The notes beneath the pieces were generated by a model that was not told the DNA's origin, did not search any database, and worked only from the letters and a program-made list of their open reading frames with translations. Position numbers and translations under genes: made by a program. DNA of 64,000 nt from Mesodorylaimus sp. YZB2_4 (lineage: Eukaryota; Nematoda; Enoplea; Dorylaimida; Dorylaimidae): NCBI GenBank assembly GCA_030248295.1, contig JASANH010000298.1:62001-126000 (forward strand), in the 5' to 3' direction. Below are positions 11,071 through 22,355 of the stretch, piece after piece. Positions within the stretch are counted from its first letter, which is position 1; every line of letters begins with the position of its first letter.

Positions 11071-11506
11071 GAAACATTGCAAACCGTTAAGTCGAATATT
11101 GGAAAACCCAAAATTGTGACATGTTCCTGGGTGCAAAAAAAAGCTCTATGCAAAATATTGGAGTCATCTGGCCAACTGGTCAGTTCTGCTCAGCGCGGAG
11201 AGTACAGTAAAATTTTCAAATTCTGATAAAATTTTCGGGCTTTTCCAGCAAAAACCCCAAGCCCGAGTGTTGGAAGCTTGAACTCGAAACTCCGAACCAA
11301 AATATCTAGTTTGGAAAAACTTTCCGTGTTTTTCTTAACGCTCAGCTTCTTTGACACACTAAAATTCGGGACTTTAAACACTGACCGCTGCTGACCAGTT
11401 GGCCACACGCCTCTAATATTTATCACATAGCCTTCTTTTGCACCTAGAAACATATTACCATTTTCTGGTTTCCTAAAGTTTGACTTGACGGTTGGCGATG
11501 TTCCCT
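11071..11506. mobile_element. 436-bp TIR element (left arm)
   Basis: Diverged terminal inverted repeats of about 120-130 bp, both containing ATGTT-CTGGGTGCAAAA and GGCCAACTGGTCAG. The termini read GGAACATCGCCAACCGT and GGAAACATTGCAAACCGT. The frame between them is incidental. Mirror copy at 19972-20407. Confidence 0.55.
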
Positions 11507-11881
11507 TGCCAGTCGGAAAGGAAAGCATGGAGACGATCTTTTAGTTCAGAAAAACAATATTCAACATAGAAAAAGAAAACTAGATGACACTTCTTAAGCC
11601 GTATTCAGAAAGTTGGCTGGAGAACAGTGACATGAAAAAAAAATTCCAGTGAGGTGACTGTAACTTTTCAATAAGGTGACTGTGAAATATTCTAGGGAGC
11701 TCGCTGTGAAAGTCAATTGAGGTGACTGCAGAAAGGCCCAACTTTTTTCTCCTTTCCCAGAAACAAGAAAGGGTCGTTGAGATTTCCCAGTGACAAGGCT
11801 CGCTTATTCCAACGAGCTTCATATGCATTTTGGCGGTCGTAAGTTTTTTGAAAATTTGTTGATTCGATTTAAATTTGCAAA

Positions 11882-12252
11882 ATGGTTAAATTTTCAAGAG
11901 AAGAGGAGAACTTCATCTCCGATTTTCATCTCCGAAAAGTTTTAATCCAGACGATTCAAAAACAATTGAGCAAGTCAAATTCAAAATTCAGTATATGAAA
12001 GGTCGACCTAAAAATAAAAATGCAGAGAAAAATAAATCGCGTCGGAAAACTGGTGGTGGGCGCAGTGATGCTTCAAGGTTAACTGATGTCGACGACAAGA
12101 TGATTGCTGCTTTTGGTTCGACCCCTGGATACGCTGGTATCGACGGTGGTATCGAGAGCGGTGTTGGTGGTGCTGCGGTCAGTGATCTCGATACTGGAAG
12201 TGATCCACGCATGCGTTCTTGCGCAGATTGTCCTTCAGGGAGCTTGATTTAG
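11882..12252 (+). pseudogene. Harbinger Myb/SANT-like accessory protein, broken (left arm)
   Basis: Starts MVKFSREEENFI, a typical start of the Harbinger-associated Myb/SANT-like DNA-binding protein. That frame closes at 11996-11998. A second frame, open across the same region, gives TIEQVKFKIQYMKGRP and the family hallmark RKTGGG, then a GIDGGIES motif. Part of the N-terminal DNA-binding domain is missing between the frames. In intact elements this protein works with the transposase for nuclear entry and end binding. It runs into the 3' end of the transposase remnant. Confidence 0.6.
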
Positions 12253-12608
12253 TCGTCCACATATCGGCAAAGTGACTTCGAAACAGCGATGATCGCTTGT
12301 GATACCTCTGGTTGTGACACTCCCAATGCGTCACCATCCAACAATTGGTAAGGACCACCGCTTCCATAGAAGCGCGATGCAGCTAATATCTGTTGATCAA
12401 CGCTCAAAGCCTTGTGACGACGAGTTGTCCGTTTCAAATCGCCATTCAGCAAGGTGCATAATTCACGAACACCATCCTTCGTGAATCGATATCGACTAAA
12501 GAATTCTTGATCATCATATTCGTTGTACGGATTTAATCGCTCGCGGAATATTGTTGCTCGTGGAGGTGCAATTAAATCAAAATCTTCATCAAAATCAACT
12601 ATATTCAC
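12249..12608 (-). pseudogene. PIF/Harbinger transposase N-terminal region (left arm)
   Basis: The ~119-residue frame reads NEYDDQEFFSRYRFTKDGV and then LGVSQPEVSQAI, matching the N-terminal helix-turn-helix region of HARBI1-type transposases. It has no ATG; the first usable codon is GTG after an upstream TAG. The stop at 12249-12251 is TAA where related proteins continue into YIKLP-type sequence, and the same frame does continue (IKLPEGQSAQERMR) for ~14 codons before the deletion joint. The DDE domain is absent, so it cannot transpose itself. The mirror copy carries the identical stop, so both defects predate the duplication or were homogenised. Confidence 0.7.
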
Positions 12609-13590
12609 GGCGATGGTGTGTAAGACCTACGACAGACCTCACTGGAAAACAATTTCAGGCGATCGAGAGCACCTGAAGATTTTTCCTAGTCACCTTCAAT
12701 AGTTGACTGGACTTTTCTAGCGGGAAATTTTTATGGAATGGCTTTTCAGGTGTTTTCTACCTAGTGACTGTATTTTTGGGTTCAGTGACTGCGATTATGT
12801 GACTGTGATTGTTTCTGTAATAGCAAACGCAGCCATCTCACTAGATTCCAGTCACCTCACTGTAAAATCTCGCTGGAAACCGCTTCTGGAATACGGCCTC
12901 AGGGCCGAAAATGCCTTCTTACTTTTGGGTCAGCGAAGTTGTCTGCTATAGGCGCTTATAAGCCTGCGCATCAACATCCAGAGCGTCAACTTCAAATTCA
13001 GCAAATGAGCTGTGGCAGAAAAACGGCCTGATTTGCATGCTCTCGCAATTTTTAAAAACTGTATTTGTGTGCAATTATCGATTTGGAAAGCTCCAGCAGA
13101 AGTGTAAAGTAACCGACATAGAGCATCGCACGACCACGTCATAAGCTCAAAAAAGTAAGCTTTCGAAAAGTTTATTTGAATTGGAAAATAAGGAATATGG
13201 AAATTCTCATAACCGTAAGTTTTGGTGCTATTCTTCTCAGTCAGGTCACTCTTTCTCTACGATTTGTTTCGCCTTTGTTACAGGAATTTTAGCCGCTTGC
13301 GCAGTGCTGTTTTGACGACGACTATTTTCCATCGACGCAACTGGATGTTTGATTTGGCGTTAAGCGATCTGCTGGCCATGACCTCCACCATTTCCTGGAT
13401 CTCTATTATATGTCGACACGCCATTGGTCGCTTCTCTTCGAGTCGGGCCAATCCTGGTAGTTGCTGATCGTCGCTGGGCATGCAACTGGCGGCGCTGGTG
13501 ACGGAAAAGGAAAAGGAATTGCACGTTTCGGTTTTCCGAGACCAAAAAAAAATTCTTTTGAAAACAAGGGTTTTTAAAACAGTGAAATTA

Positions 13591-13695
13591 TTACTCTTGT
13601 GAATCGCCGACTAATCTTCTCAAAGGAACGTTCTCGGCTCGCAAACCAGAGTTTGCCGTCTTCAGTTCACGATTGCGTTCGACGTATTCTACCCG
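13591..13695 (-). CDS. Leucine-zipper exon, bZIP-like (left arm, intact)
   Basis: Acceptor (CCCTTTTTTTAG type) then RVEYVERNRELKTANS followed by GLRAENVPLRRLV and a TAA. Leu residues recur every seven positions (REL, SGL, VPL), as in the zipper following a bZIP basic region. The right-arm copy has a TAA inside the zipper. A basic-region-like segment lies in the spacer at 17205-17305. It could be the last exon of a partial gene cut by the inverted duplication. Confidence 0.35.
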   Translation of the reverse strand, partial: RVEYVERNRELKTANSGLRAENVPLRRLVGDSQE

Positions 13696-13809
13696 CTAAA
13701 AAAGGGGAGCGTTGGTAAGAAGGAGATGAGGGAGTAAGAGGCGGTGAAAGCACTGTTTTCGACTTTTCCTGAATCTGTACGCATTCTGGTCATCTAACTG
13801 AAAACTTAC

Positions 13810-13967
13810 AAGGAAGAATCCATTTGGTAATTTCGAGAAAAATTCGGATTTGCTTCGAGCGGCAGAAGACCATGATTAGGGATAAAAAGAATTTGGAAGA
13901 GACGAATTCACCATTTCCTTAATTTCGTTGAGCATCTAAGCCGCTTTTTTATTCAACTCGTCCGCCT
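13810..13967 (-). pseudogene. Helical exon remnant beside the left arm
   Basis: The minus-strand acceptor TTTTATTTCAG is followed by ADELNKKAA, a TAG, MLNEIKEMVNSSLPNS, a second stop and SEFFSKLPNGFFL before GTAAGT. Both splice signals are good but two stops break the frame. It may be an upstream exon of the zipper exon at 13591-13695. Confidence 0.25.
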
Positions 13968-14246
13968 GAAATAAAAGCTCTGTGGAGCCCTCCAGGACGC
14001 ACATACTGCATACGCCTGGCTTTTTAAAAACTTCGGTGAGTTGGCCCCCGTCGTCGTCCCAGTCTTCATGGCAGTTCTAACCCGTGTTTCGCTGGCACCA
14101 GCATTCCAGGATGATACTGGGCGAGGAAGTTAGGTCCTTCTCGACTGGTGTTTGAGGCCCAGTTTCCAAAATAATTCCCTACTCGTTCGGCGTTCACCAC
14201 TTGACGGTACCAGGCCCCCATACACTATTGCGTAGGCTCTATGGCC

Positions 14247-14314
14247 TATCCTACAGTACATCATTACGATGTGATCGTCCTTACTTTAAGACATGCCCTA
14301 GCTGATTGCGAAGC
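14247..14314 (-). repeat. Half copy of ACATGTCCT MITE
   Basis: Shares TACGATGTG-GATCGTCCT, AGGACATGTCC-type and CTAGCTGAttgCGAA blocks with the inverse strand of 3665-3812. Only one end is present. Confidence 0.45.
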
Positions 14315-15221
14315 CTGTCCAGGAGTGCAAGGCCAGGCGACGGACTTACTACAGATAAATGCCCGTAGGAGACCTATTTCCACTTTGACTCTTCCCTTCC
14401 CCGCCAGACTAAAACTGCGACCTCCCAGTCAGGGTTGCTGGCTCGAGCGATGCAGGACCAACGCTTCAACAAATTGATGAAGAGCTGTAGCTTCATAGGC
14501 CTTATGCTGCTGCTTTTTATTCTATTGGCTGCACTTGGAGCCTGCCCCTGCAGCAAGGGACATAAGCAGGGCAAGGATATTGATAAATCTGAAACTTTTT
14601 TGGCTCATCCTGATCGTTCAAAGATAGGGTCGACTCTTTGCATTATTCGCAGGCCAGGGTATTTCTGCCACTGACTGGGCGCCCCCTGCGCATGCTGAGC
14701 AATGGTTATTCACCCAGGCCTGATCGCGGATTGAAGAGCAGCCGCGAGTGATGTAAAGAAGGACGATAGATGATACTTTACACAGGCTAGTTATCCTGCT
14801 AGGACGAAGGAATGAGGTCTTCATCGTTTAGTGGTCGTAGCGTAGTTGGGTGGAGAGTAAACTTCACGGAGTTCACCCCTGGCCAACAGGGCTACCAGCT
14901 CTGTCAAGCAAACTGACATACACCTTTCACCACTACAGCATCAAGGCGGCTTGAATTTGAAATGACTCACGATCAGTCAGATGTACAGCAGTATGCTTGT
15001 CAGCCTTCGCCTATTATAGGTACTGTATTTATTATAACTTACTCATGCGAACAACTAATCCCATTATACATGCACCGTCCAATTGTTTCTGCAGTGTGTG
15101 TCTAGCTTTTACAGCCGCTTCTATTTGGAGAGAAGACACCAGATAGGCCAACATGTATTGTGTTGTTGCGACCACAGCGCCTGTGTCTGATTTAATCTAT
15201 AAAATATGAGTCAATATCATC

Positions 15222-16332
15222 TTAGATAAGGAACATTTTAAAATAGAAGCTTTCGCTTGAATCATCCAACGTTTCCGTTATAGTCTTGGCTATGGCTGCA
15301 GCAAGTGCTGAAGCATCGTTTCGTAATTTTGTCGTAGAGATAGTTTGATTTTTTCCGCCTGTTGGGTTGAAGGATAGTGTTGGATTTTTATCAGCCGATG
15401 CATCTGTCTTCGATGTAGGCTGTGCCAAGGTCGTGGGTGTTGCTTCTTCAATGAGACTTTTTTGCGAATGAATGTTCATTGTCGATCTTGCTGTGACACC
15501 TGACTAACTTTCGCTCAGTGTTCCAGCCGATTTATTTGAAGAAAATTAAGCTATTCCGACAGGTGCAGAAGAAGTTGCTGGTACAAGTCTAACTTTTAAA
15601 GGTGTGCTCATTGGTGCGTTCAATGTTGCCGGGCTTGAATCGAAGGTTAGATCGTTTTGTATAGGTGAAATCGCGTTGGCTGGTTGGGATGTGTAGCTAG
15701 TTAAGAAAGGAGAGCTTGGCCTCATTGTCACAAATTTTGAAGTCGATAATTTAATGAAATCTGGCGTGTCCTTTAAGAAAATCGATAAATTAGGCTGTGA
15801 GGTGAAAGCGAAGAAAGAAATCGTGGCCTGTGGGCGCTGTAGGTGCAAGGATAGTAACAGAGTTTTGAAAAGATGATGGCGTTTGTGATGAAGATTTCGC
15901 AAAAGAAGTGTTTTTTGAAGTGTTTACGGAGTTAACTGGGACAGCGACAGATGAGTTCATTATTGGTTGGCTGGTAGGCTGCATCACGCTTGTCGGGGGT
16001 CCTAGTTGCGACAAGGTTTTTAATCTGGGTGGTCAGGGTACCTCCAGAGCCAAGTGTACCAAAAGAAAGAGTTCCTGATACGCTGTTAGGAATGCTCTAA
16101 TGGCTGAAGCTAAAGATGATGTTGGTGGAGCAGAACTGGACTGAGTTAAAGTGAAAAAGGCAAAAGTGTTTGCTTCAGTGGCGTTTTCTTCTTTAGTCTC
16201 TATTGATGGGTGCAACAATGAACCAAGGGTCGAAGAGCTGGGCAATAATGATGAAGCTATCACTGGGTTGACTGTTGCAATGACTTTGGATGTTGCAACA
16301 GCTATCGTCATTGTGCTGCTAGGACTCACCAA
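15222..16332 (-). pseudogene. Ser/Thr/Pro-rich low-complexity protein, frame-broken
   Basis: Four successive minus-strand frames share the same Ser/Thr/Ala/Pro/Gln-rich composition. They overlap or abut in three phases, as expected for one long low-complexity protein carrying frameshifts. Examples are TSFAKSSSQTPSSF, FTSQPNLSIF and TPTTLAQPTSKTD. Scattered SFG and FT/SF motifs faintly recall FG nucleoporins or mucin-like proteins, but no domain is visible. Alternatively some frame changes are introns. Confidence 0.3.
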
Positions 16333-17204
16333 TGCGTTGAAGCTGGTCTTCCTTGAGGGAGAGAAGGTAGTCCAACTTTTTCCTGATATGACAGAGCCAG
16401 CATTAGAAATCGATGATGCTTGATCGCTTGCTCTGTAACATCAAGGACATACTACCCACGCATACATTCACTTACGCACTGACTAACATATTGTTCACTC
16501 GGTAGACACATGGAGTATCTAGTCGACAGTCCTATTCCGAATTATCAGAATGAAAATAAGGATGAGAAGAAATAATAACGGAACAAAATCGGTTCTGTTT
16601 CGGCGGAGTCGTTTTTACTTCTGCCATTTTTAGTAATACTCTCATCGATGCACATGATAGTCGCAACGTCAACATTCTCAGCTGACCAAGCTCGGCTGGC
16701 TCGGCTCGCGGCTGTCTCAGCTTGGCTGGCTCGGCAGCCTAGGTGCAATGTGGACGGCCCTTTATGCCTATCATAAATAGGAAATGAAAGAGCTTAAAAT
16801 GACCAATATTGCACATTTTTGAGCTCCAGCAATGATCTCTGCGCGCGCAGCAGGCATCTACTACGCTGTAGCGAGAAATTCTTCTGTCAGAACATCCAGG
16901 AGCTCAGTTTTACCATGGCACCTTGGCTGACGCTGCCATCAGTGGCAGCATGACCGGCCATTAAAAATTTCGATTCGCTTTTCTAATGGAAAAACTTTGT
17001 CCACTACACCAACAATTTCTGCCAAAGTTCTCATTGTTCCCACGACAGTTGTTACAGCCAGAAGCATTTGGTTGTTAGCTTCACTCCGCTCAGCCACATC
17101 AACAAGATCATTTTTCATAGCTAAAGAGTTTTCGTTGTCAATAGTTCACACTCTAGTTTATTCAAGACGAGACATATTGTGTTTTTTTTGCTACCGACGT
17201 AAGA

Positions 17205-17305
17205 GAATTCAGTCAGACCGATCTCGGAAAAAGTGTCACACAGAAGCCTACGATCGTGTGCGTATTCTGGAAGCCAAATTTTTCAAGCTGGGCGCTGAAA
17301 AATAA
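17205..17305 (+). pseudogene. bZIP basic-region-like segment
   Basis: Reads YRRKRIQSDRSRKKCHTEAY then DRVRILEAKFFKLGAEK and stops. The pattern Arg/Lys-rich plus SDRSRKK and a following short heptad fits a bZIP basic region. It lies about 480 bp upstream of the right-arm zipper exon (17782). No ATG within the coding-looking part. Confidence 0.25.
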
Positions 17306-17781
17306 AAATGGCTCAGACTGGCTTCCTGATCGATAATGCATTGATCGTTAGAACATTGTCTTGGGAGAGAGAACTCTGTGCCTTCATTTCATCAATACAA
17401 GCTGCGATCCTCAAAGAGAGAATACAAATCACCCAAGCCCCGTTCAGCTGCGAGATCTCTGAGAAGAAATGCATGAAAAATTAGTCTTATATATTTCTCC
17501 CCAATTGACACTGGCAAGATGCATAAAACTAACGTTTTCGATGACAACCGCGATTTTGTTCAGTCGATCAGCCGTTTGTTTTTGAGGGCGGGCATATCTG
17601 TGTGCTAGACATTTTGAATCCATGAGGCAGCAAATCGCGGGAAATTCTAATTTGCGATTCTTGCATTCGAGTTCGAGACCAGAATGACCAGAATGCGTAC
17701 AGATTCAGGAAAAGTCGAAAACAGTGCTTTCACCGCCTCTTACTCCCTCATCTCCTTCTTACCAACGCTCCCCTTTTTTAG

Positions 17782-17886
17782 CGGGTAGAATACGTCGAAC
17801 GCAATCGTGAACTGAAGACGGCAAACTCTGGTTAACGAGCCGAGAACGTTCCTTTGAGAAGATTAGTCGGCGATTCACAAGAGTAA
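17782..17886 (+). pseudogene. Leucine-zipper exon, nonsense copy (right arm)
   Basis: Same exon as 13591-13695 but GGT TTG CGA has become GGT TAA CGA, truncating the zipper. It shows that the arms are not forced copies of one sequenced strand. Confidence 0.35.
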
Positions 17887-18868
17887 TAATTTCACTGTTT
17901 TAAAAACCCTTGTTTTCAAAAGAATTTTTTTTTGGTCTCGGAAAACCGAAACGTGCAATTCCTTTTCCTTTTCCGTCACCAGCGCCGCCAGTTGCATGCC
18001 CAGCGACGATCAGCAACTACCAGGATTGGCCCGACTCGAAGAGAAGCGACCAATGGCGTGTCGACATATAATAGAGATCCAGGAAATGGTGGAGGTCATG
18101 GCCAGCAGATCGCTTAACGCCAAATCAAACATCCAGTTGCGTCGATGGAAAATAGTCGTCGTCAAAACAGCACTGCGCAAGCGGCTAAAATTCCTGTAAC
18201 GAAGGCGAAACAAATCGTAGAGAAAGAGTGACCTGACTGAGAAGAATAGCACCAAAACTTACGGTTATGAGAATTTCCATATTCCTTATTTTCCAATTCA
18301 AATAAACTTTTCGAAAGCTTACTTTTTTGAGCTTATGACGTGGTCGTGCGATGCTCTATGTCGGTTACTTTACACTTCTGCTGGAGCTTTCCAAATCGAT
18401 AATTGCACACAAATACAGTTTTTAAAAATTGCGAGAGCATGCAAATCAGGCCGTTTTTCTGCCACAGCTCATTTGCTGAATTTGAAGTTGACGCTCTGGA
18501 TGTTGATGCGCAGGCTTATAAGCGCCTATAGCAGACAACTTCGCTGACCCAAAAGTAAGAAGGCATTTTCGGCCCTGAGGCCGTATTCCAGAAGCGGTTT
18601 CCAGCGAGATTTTACAGTGAGGTGACTGGAATCTAGTGAGATGGCTGCGTTTGCTATTACAGAAACAATCACAGTCACATAATCGCAGTCACTGAACCCA
18701 AAAATACAGTCACTAGGTAGAAAACACCTGAAAAGCCATTCCATAAAAATTTCCCGCTAGAAAAGTCCAGTCAACTATTGAAGGTGACTAGGAAAAATCT
18801 TCAGGTGCTCTCGATCGCCTGAAATTGTTTTCCAGTGAGGTCTGTCGTAGGTCTTACACACCATCGCC

Positions 18869-19228
18869 GTGAATATAGTTGATTTTGATGAAGATTTTGA
18901 TTTAATTGCACCTCCACGAGCAACAATATTCCGCGAGCGATTAAATCCGTACAACGAATATGATGATCAAGAATTCTTTAGTCGATATCGATTCACGAAG
19001 GATGGTGTTCGTGAATTATGCACCTTGCTGAATGGCGATTTGAAACGGACAACTCGTCGTCACAAGGCTTTGAGCGTTGATCAACAGATATTAGCTGCAT
19101 CGCGCTTCTATGGAAGCGGTGGTCCTTACCAATTGTTGGATGGTGACGCATTGGGAGTGTCACAACCAGAGGTATCACAAGCGATCATCGCTGTTTCGAA
19201 GTCACTTTGCCGATATGTGGACGACTAA
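18869..19228 (+). pseudogene. PIF/Harbinger transposase N-terminal region (right arm)
   Basis: Identical in translation to the left-arm copy at 12249-12608, with the same TAA at 19226-19228 and the same readable continuation (IKLPEGQSAQERMR). No catalytic domain. Confidence 0.7.
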
Positions 19229-19595
19229 ATCAAGCTCCCTGAAGGACAATCTGCGCAAGAACGCATGCGTGGATCACTTCCAGTATCGAGATCACTGACC
19301 GCAGCACCACCAACACCGCTCTCGATACCACCGTCGATACCAGCGTATCCAGGGGTCGAACCAAAAGCAGCAATCATCTTGTCGTCGACATCAGTTAACC
19401 TTGAAGCATCACTGCGCCCACCACCAGTTTTCCGACGCGATTTATTTTTCTCTGCATTTTTATTTTTAGGTCGACCTTTCATATACTGAATTTTGAATTT
19501 GACTTGCTCAATTGTTTTTGAATCGTCTGGATTAAAACTTTTCGGAGATGAAAATCGGAGATGAAGTTCTCCTCTTCTCTTGAAAATTTAACCAT
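19225..19595 (-). pseudogene. Harbinger Myb/SANT-like accessory protein, broken (right arm)
   Basis: Mirror of 11882-12252: MVKFSREEENFI start, frame break, then TIEQVKFKIQYMKGRP, RKTGGG and GIDGGIES. Confidence 0.6.
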
Positions 19596-19971
19596 TTTGC
19601 AAATTTAAATCGAATCAACAAATTTTCAAAAAACTTACGACCGCCAAAATGCATATGAAGCTCGTTGGAATAAGCGAGCCTTGTCACTGGGAAATCTCAA
19701 CGACCCTTTCTTGTTTCTGGGAAAGGAGAAAAAAGTTGGGCCTTTCTGCAGTCACCTCAATTGACTTTCACAGCGAGCTCCCTAGAATATTTCACAGTCA
19801 CCTTATTGAAAAGTTACAGTCACCTCACTGGAATTTTTTTTTCATGTCACTGTTCTCCAGCCAACTTTCTGGAATACGGCTTAAGAAGTGTCATCTAGTT
19901 TTCTTTTTCTATGTTGAATATTGTTTTTCTGAACTAAAAGATCGTCTCCATGCTTTCCTTTCCGACTGGCA

Positions 19972-20407
19972 AGGGAACATCGCCAACCGTCAAGTCAAAC
20001 TTTAGGAAACCAGAAAATGGTAATATGTTTCTAGGTGCAAAAGAAGGCTATGTGATAAATATTAGAGGCGTGTGGCCAACTGGTCAGCAGCGGTCAGTGT
20101 TTAAAGTCCCGAATTTTAGTGTGTCAAAGAAGCTGAGCGTTAAGAAAAACACGGAAAGTTTTTCCAAACTAGATATTTTGGTTCGGAGTTTCGAGTTCAA
20201 GCTTCCAACACTCGGGCTTGGGGTTTTTGCTGGAAAAGCCCGAAAATTTTATCAGAATTTGAAAATTTTACTGTACTCTCCGCGCTGAGCAGAACTGACC
20301 AGTTGGCCAGATGACTCCAATATTTTGCATAGAGCTTTTTTTTGCACCCAGGAACATGTCACAATTTTGGGTTTTCCAATATTCGACTTAACGGTTTGCA
20401 ATGTTTC
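19972..20407. mobile_element. 436-bp TIR element (right arm)
   Basis: Mirror of 11071-11506 with the same ~120-bp diverged inverted termini. Confidence 0.55.
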
Positions 20408-22091
20408 CTAGTTCAGGGTCGTCATTGGCATTGTTTCTCCGCTCTAGGCCCGTTGCTTATGCCCGCCAGTTTCGTCTCTGCTCGACTTCGATCGTGATCG
20501 ATTTAAGGAATGCAAGCCCGATGCCCGCCTTTTTTCGCCATCTGAAGTCTCAGCTCTTCGATGTGGCAACACGTTTCATCGAGCTTGCTTGACGAGGTGA
20601 TTGGAACGATCGCCCACGTGTTTAACTTGCTTTTTTGCAGTTCGAGGGCCCGGAGATGTCATCAACAAATTGCATTTCCAATTCGGTCATTTTGGTCCCA
20701 TCACTGATCACTGCAACAAACAGGCCATAAAGGTGAGCGAATCGAGGATTTTTGTGCAAGCCCTGCCCTAATCTAGGCTGCTAAGAGTACTACCCTAGCC
20801 TCGTTCTAGAAGCGTTCTATCCGAAGAGCGTTCGTTTGGGATCACTTTTTTCTGGATCGGGGCTCGCTGAATCTCGACTGGAACTGGGATTTTAAAGGCG
20901 AGGGTTTTTTCAGTTTCAGATTTTAGTAGCTAGCAAATATGGAGCCGAAAAACTTCATGAATTTTTTAGTCCAGTATTGCATTGCATTGCATTCAAAATG
21001 AGGGCAGCAAAAGGCGGAAAAACAGTTAAAAATTAGCAACAAACCCCTTCCCTCCTTTTCGTCAGTTCAATTGTCCAGCAAAGTTTCTCCAGCTATAGTA
21101 GTAAGCGACCGAGCAGCTAACCGTTACTCACCCAGGTTACGTAGGGTGGGCGAGGCCAGGACAGGACAGTCCAACCTTAGCCACTGTTCATTACACGCTT
21201 ACAGGTCATCACTGACCCCACCAATAACCATTTCGTCTGCACTTTGACCAATGGAAGAGCTAATGAGTCAGTGACCCTTAGCCATAAGCTAAGATGATTG
21301 CCAAATGTCAAATTCAAGATCAAATCCAGTTTGAGTGACGCGGCGGAATTTTTGAATTTCCCGCCTTCATGTGTAGAGTGCATGACATGTCTGCCATGTA
21401 GCAGCAACGTTGAATTCATACAGTATGAACTGTATGAATTATGAGTATGAGTATGAGCGTGTATGAAATTAAGGAATCATTTTATGAACTGAAGAGTTGA
21501 ATGTCATCGAGTGCTGCAGTATTCAAATATCCCATTTTCTTTTCACGACTCTAACGGAAATATATATACCAAAGTCATTTTCCTCATTTCAGAACAGAAT
21601 GGCCAGTCGTAAAGCACATTCCTACACGAAATGACGGAAGTATTGACCAGAGTTCAAAGACCGAGGAGATTAAATTATTTCGATGCAGCAACATACCAAA
21701 ATGGTCACTGCTGATAAGAAGAATGAAGTTGATGTGGCTGGTACAAAAATTTTTCTAGTGTCGCACATTGACAATGAAAATCAAATCAATCATGCATCCC
21801 CATTCCAACGTCCGCTGGATGAGGGTGTCAGCAACACGAGAGATGGTCCTGTGATGCAGGATAGTTGAGCGCGTAGAAATGCTATTCTTGCGAAGGCGTA
21901 TGTAGACATGCTGTACACATATCTCTGCCTTTGCTCCTGCGGTAAGAGTGGGTGTGAAAGTTGTGCAAAAAATGTACTGGACTTTTTCGAAGTCTCAGTC
22001 ACTTAACTGGGTCATGAAAAGGATACAAACCGTGATAATATGGCGTTATATCTGCTTATGAATGTCTCATCGATCCCTGCATTTTAATTGG

Positions 22092-22355
22092 AGGATAAAG
22101 ATTTGGAAGCTGCTTACAAAACGCTAAATTCGAAATGTGTCATTGGTGGTCGAGATCAACTAGCACGTGCTGTGCCTGGTTTGAGTCGTAAACGTACGCC
22201 TGATTTCCTCACGACTCAAAAAAACTTATCAACTGACTAAACCGCTCAGTTTGGAATTTCCGGTTAATGACATTTATGTGCACAAAGTCAATGAAATTTA
22301 TGAAGCTGTTTTATCTGATTTGGCAGTTTACAAAGATGATGATAATATTAGATAG
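22092..22355 (+). pseudogene. Polinton-type integrase N-terminal fragment (right arm)
   Basis: The frame EDLEAAYKTLNS...GGRDQLARAV...PDFLTTQKN is followed, after a one-base slip in an A7 run near 22219, by YQLTKPLSLEFPVNDIYV and AVLSDLAVYKDDD, then TAG. The order (GG-L-R-A, WL-type TQ-YxLxKP, FP-N-V, a-DL) is that of the N-terminal zinc-binding region of Maverick/Polinton integrases, which ends just before the catalytic core. The core is absent. A separate integrase piece is at 31133-31678. Confidence 0.4.

Larger units (their letters stand above)
11597..12898. mobile_element. PIF/Harbinger element, internally deleted (left arm)
   Basis: The termini are inverted: AGCCGTATTC at 11597 and the complement GGCCGTATTCC at 12898. 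Flanking trinucleotides TTA and TCA are close to the TWA duplication expected for Harbinger. Subterminal GGTGACTG/CAGTCACC motifs recur at both ends and probably are transposase-binding sites. Inside are two convergent gene remnants: a transposase N-terminus on the minus strand and a Myb/SANT-like accessory gene on the plus strand. The missing middle contained the catalytic domain. Confidence 0.75.
7752..13793 (+). repeat. Giant inverted duplication, left arm
   Basis: Reverse-complementary to 17684-23730 over about 6.04 kb. Coordinate sums stay between 31477 and 31482, so only a few indels exist: a TATAC unit near 8240 and one C near 11604. Substitutions are sparse inside but cluster in the outermost ~50 bp. 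The arm holds a MULE fragment, an integrase fragment, a TIR element, a Harbinger and a zipper exon. The inner end is sharp: after CTGGTCAT the two sides share nothing. Confidence 0.92.
13794..17683. other. Spacer of the giant inverted duplication
   Basis: 3,890 bp of single-copy sequence between the arms. It holds an exon-like remnant (13810-13967, minus), half of an ACATGTCCT MITE (14247-14314), Ser/Thr/Pro-rich frames (15222-16332, minus), a GCTCGGCTGG-type short tandem (about 16676-16740) and a basic-region-like frame (17205-17305, plus). Confidence 0.7.
18579..19881. mobile_element. PIF/Harbinger element, internally deleted (right arm)
   Basis: Mirror of 11597-12898. The left-arm terminus lacks one C present here (GGAATACGGCT at 19871-19881). 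Same convergent remnants and GTGACTG subterminal motifs. Confidence 0.75.

Noticed and set aside
19649..20288. Frames of 118 and 112 codons in the palindrome arm.
   Set aside because: They coincide with inverted repeats of a TIR element and a Harbinger end, so no gene is needed to explain them.
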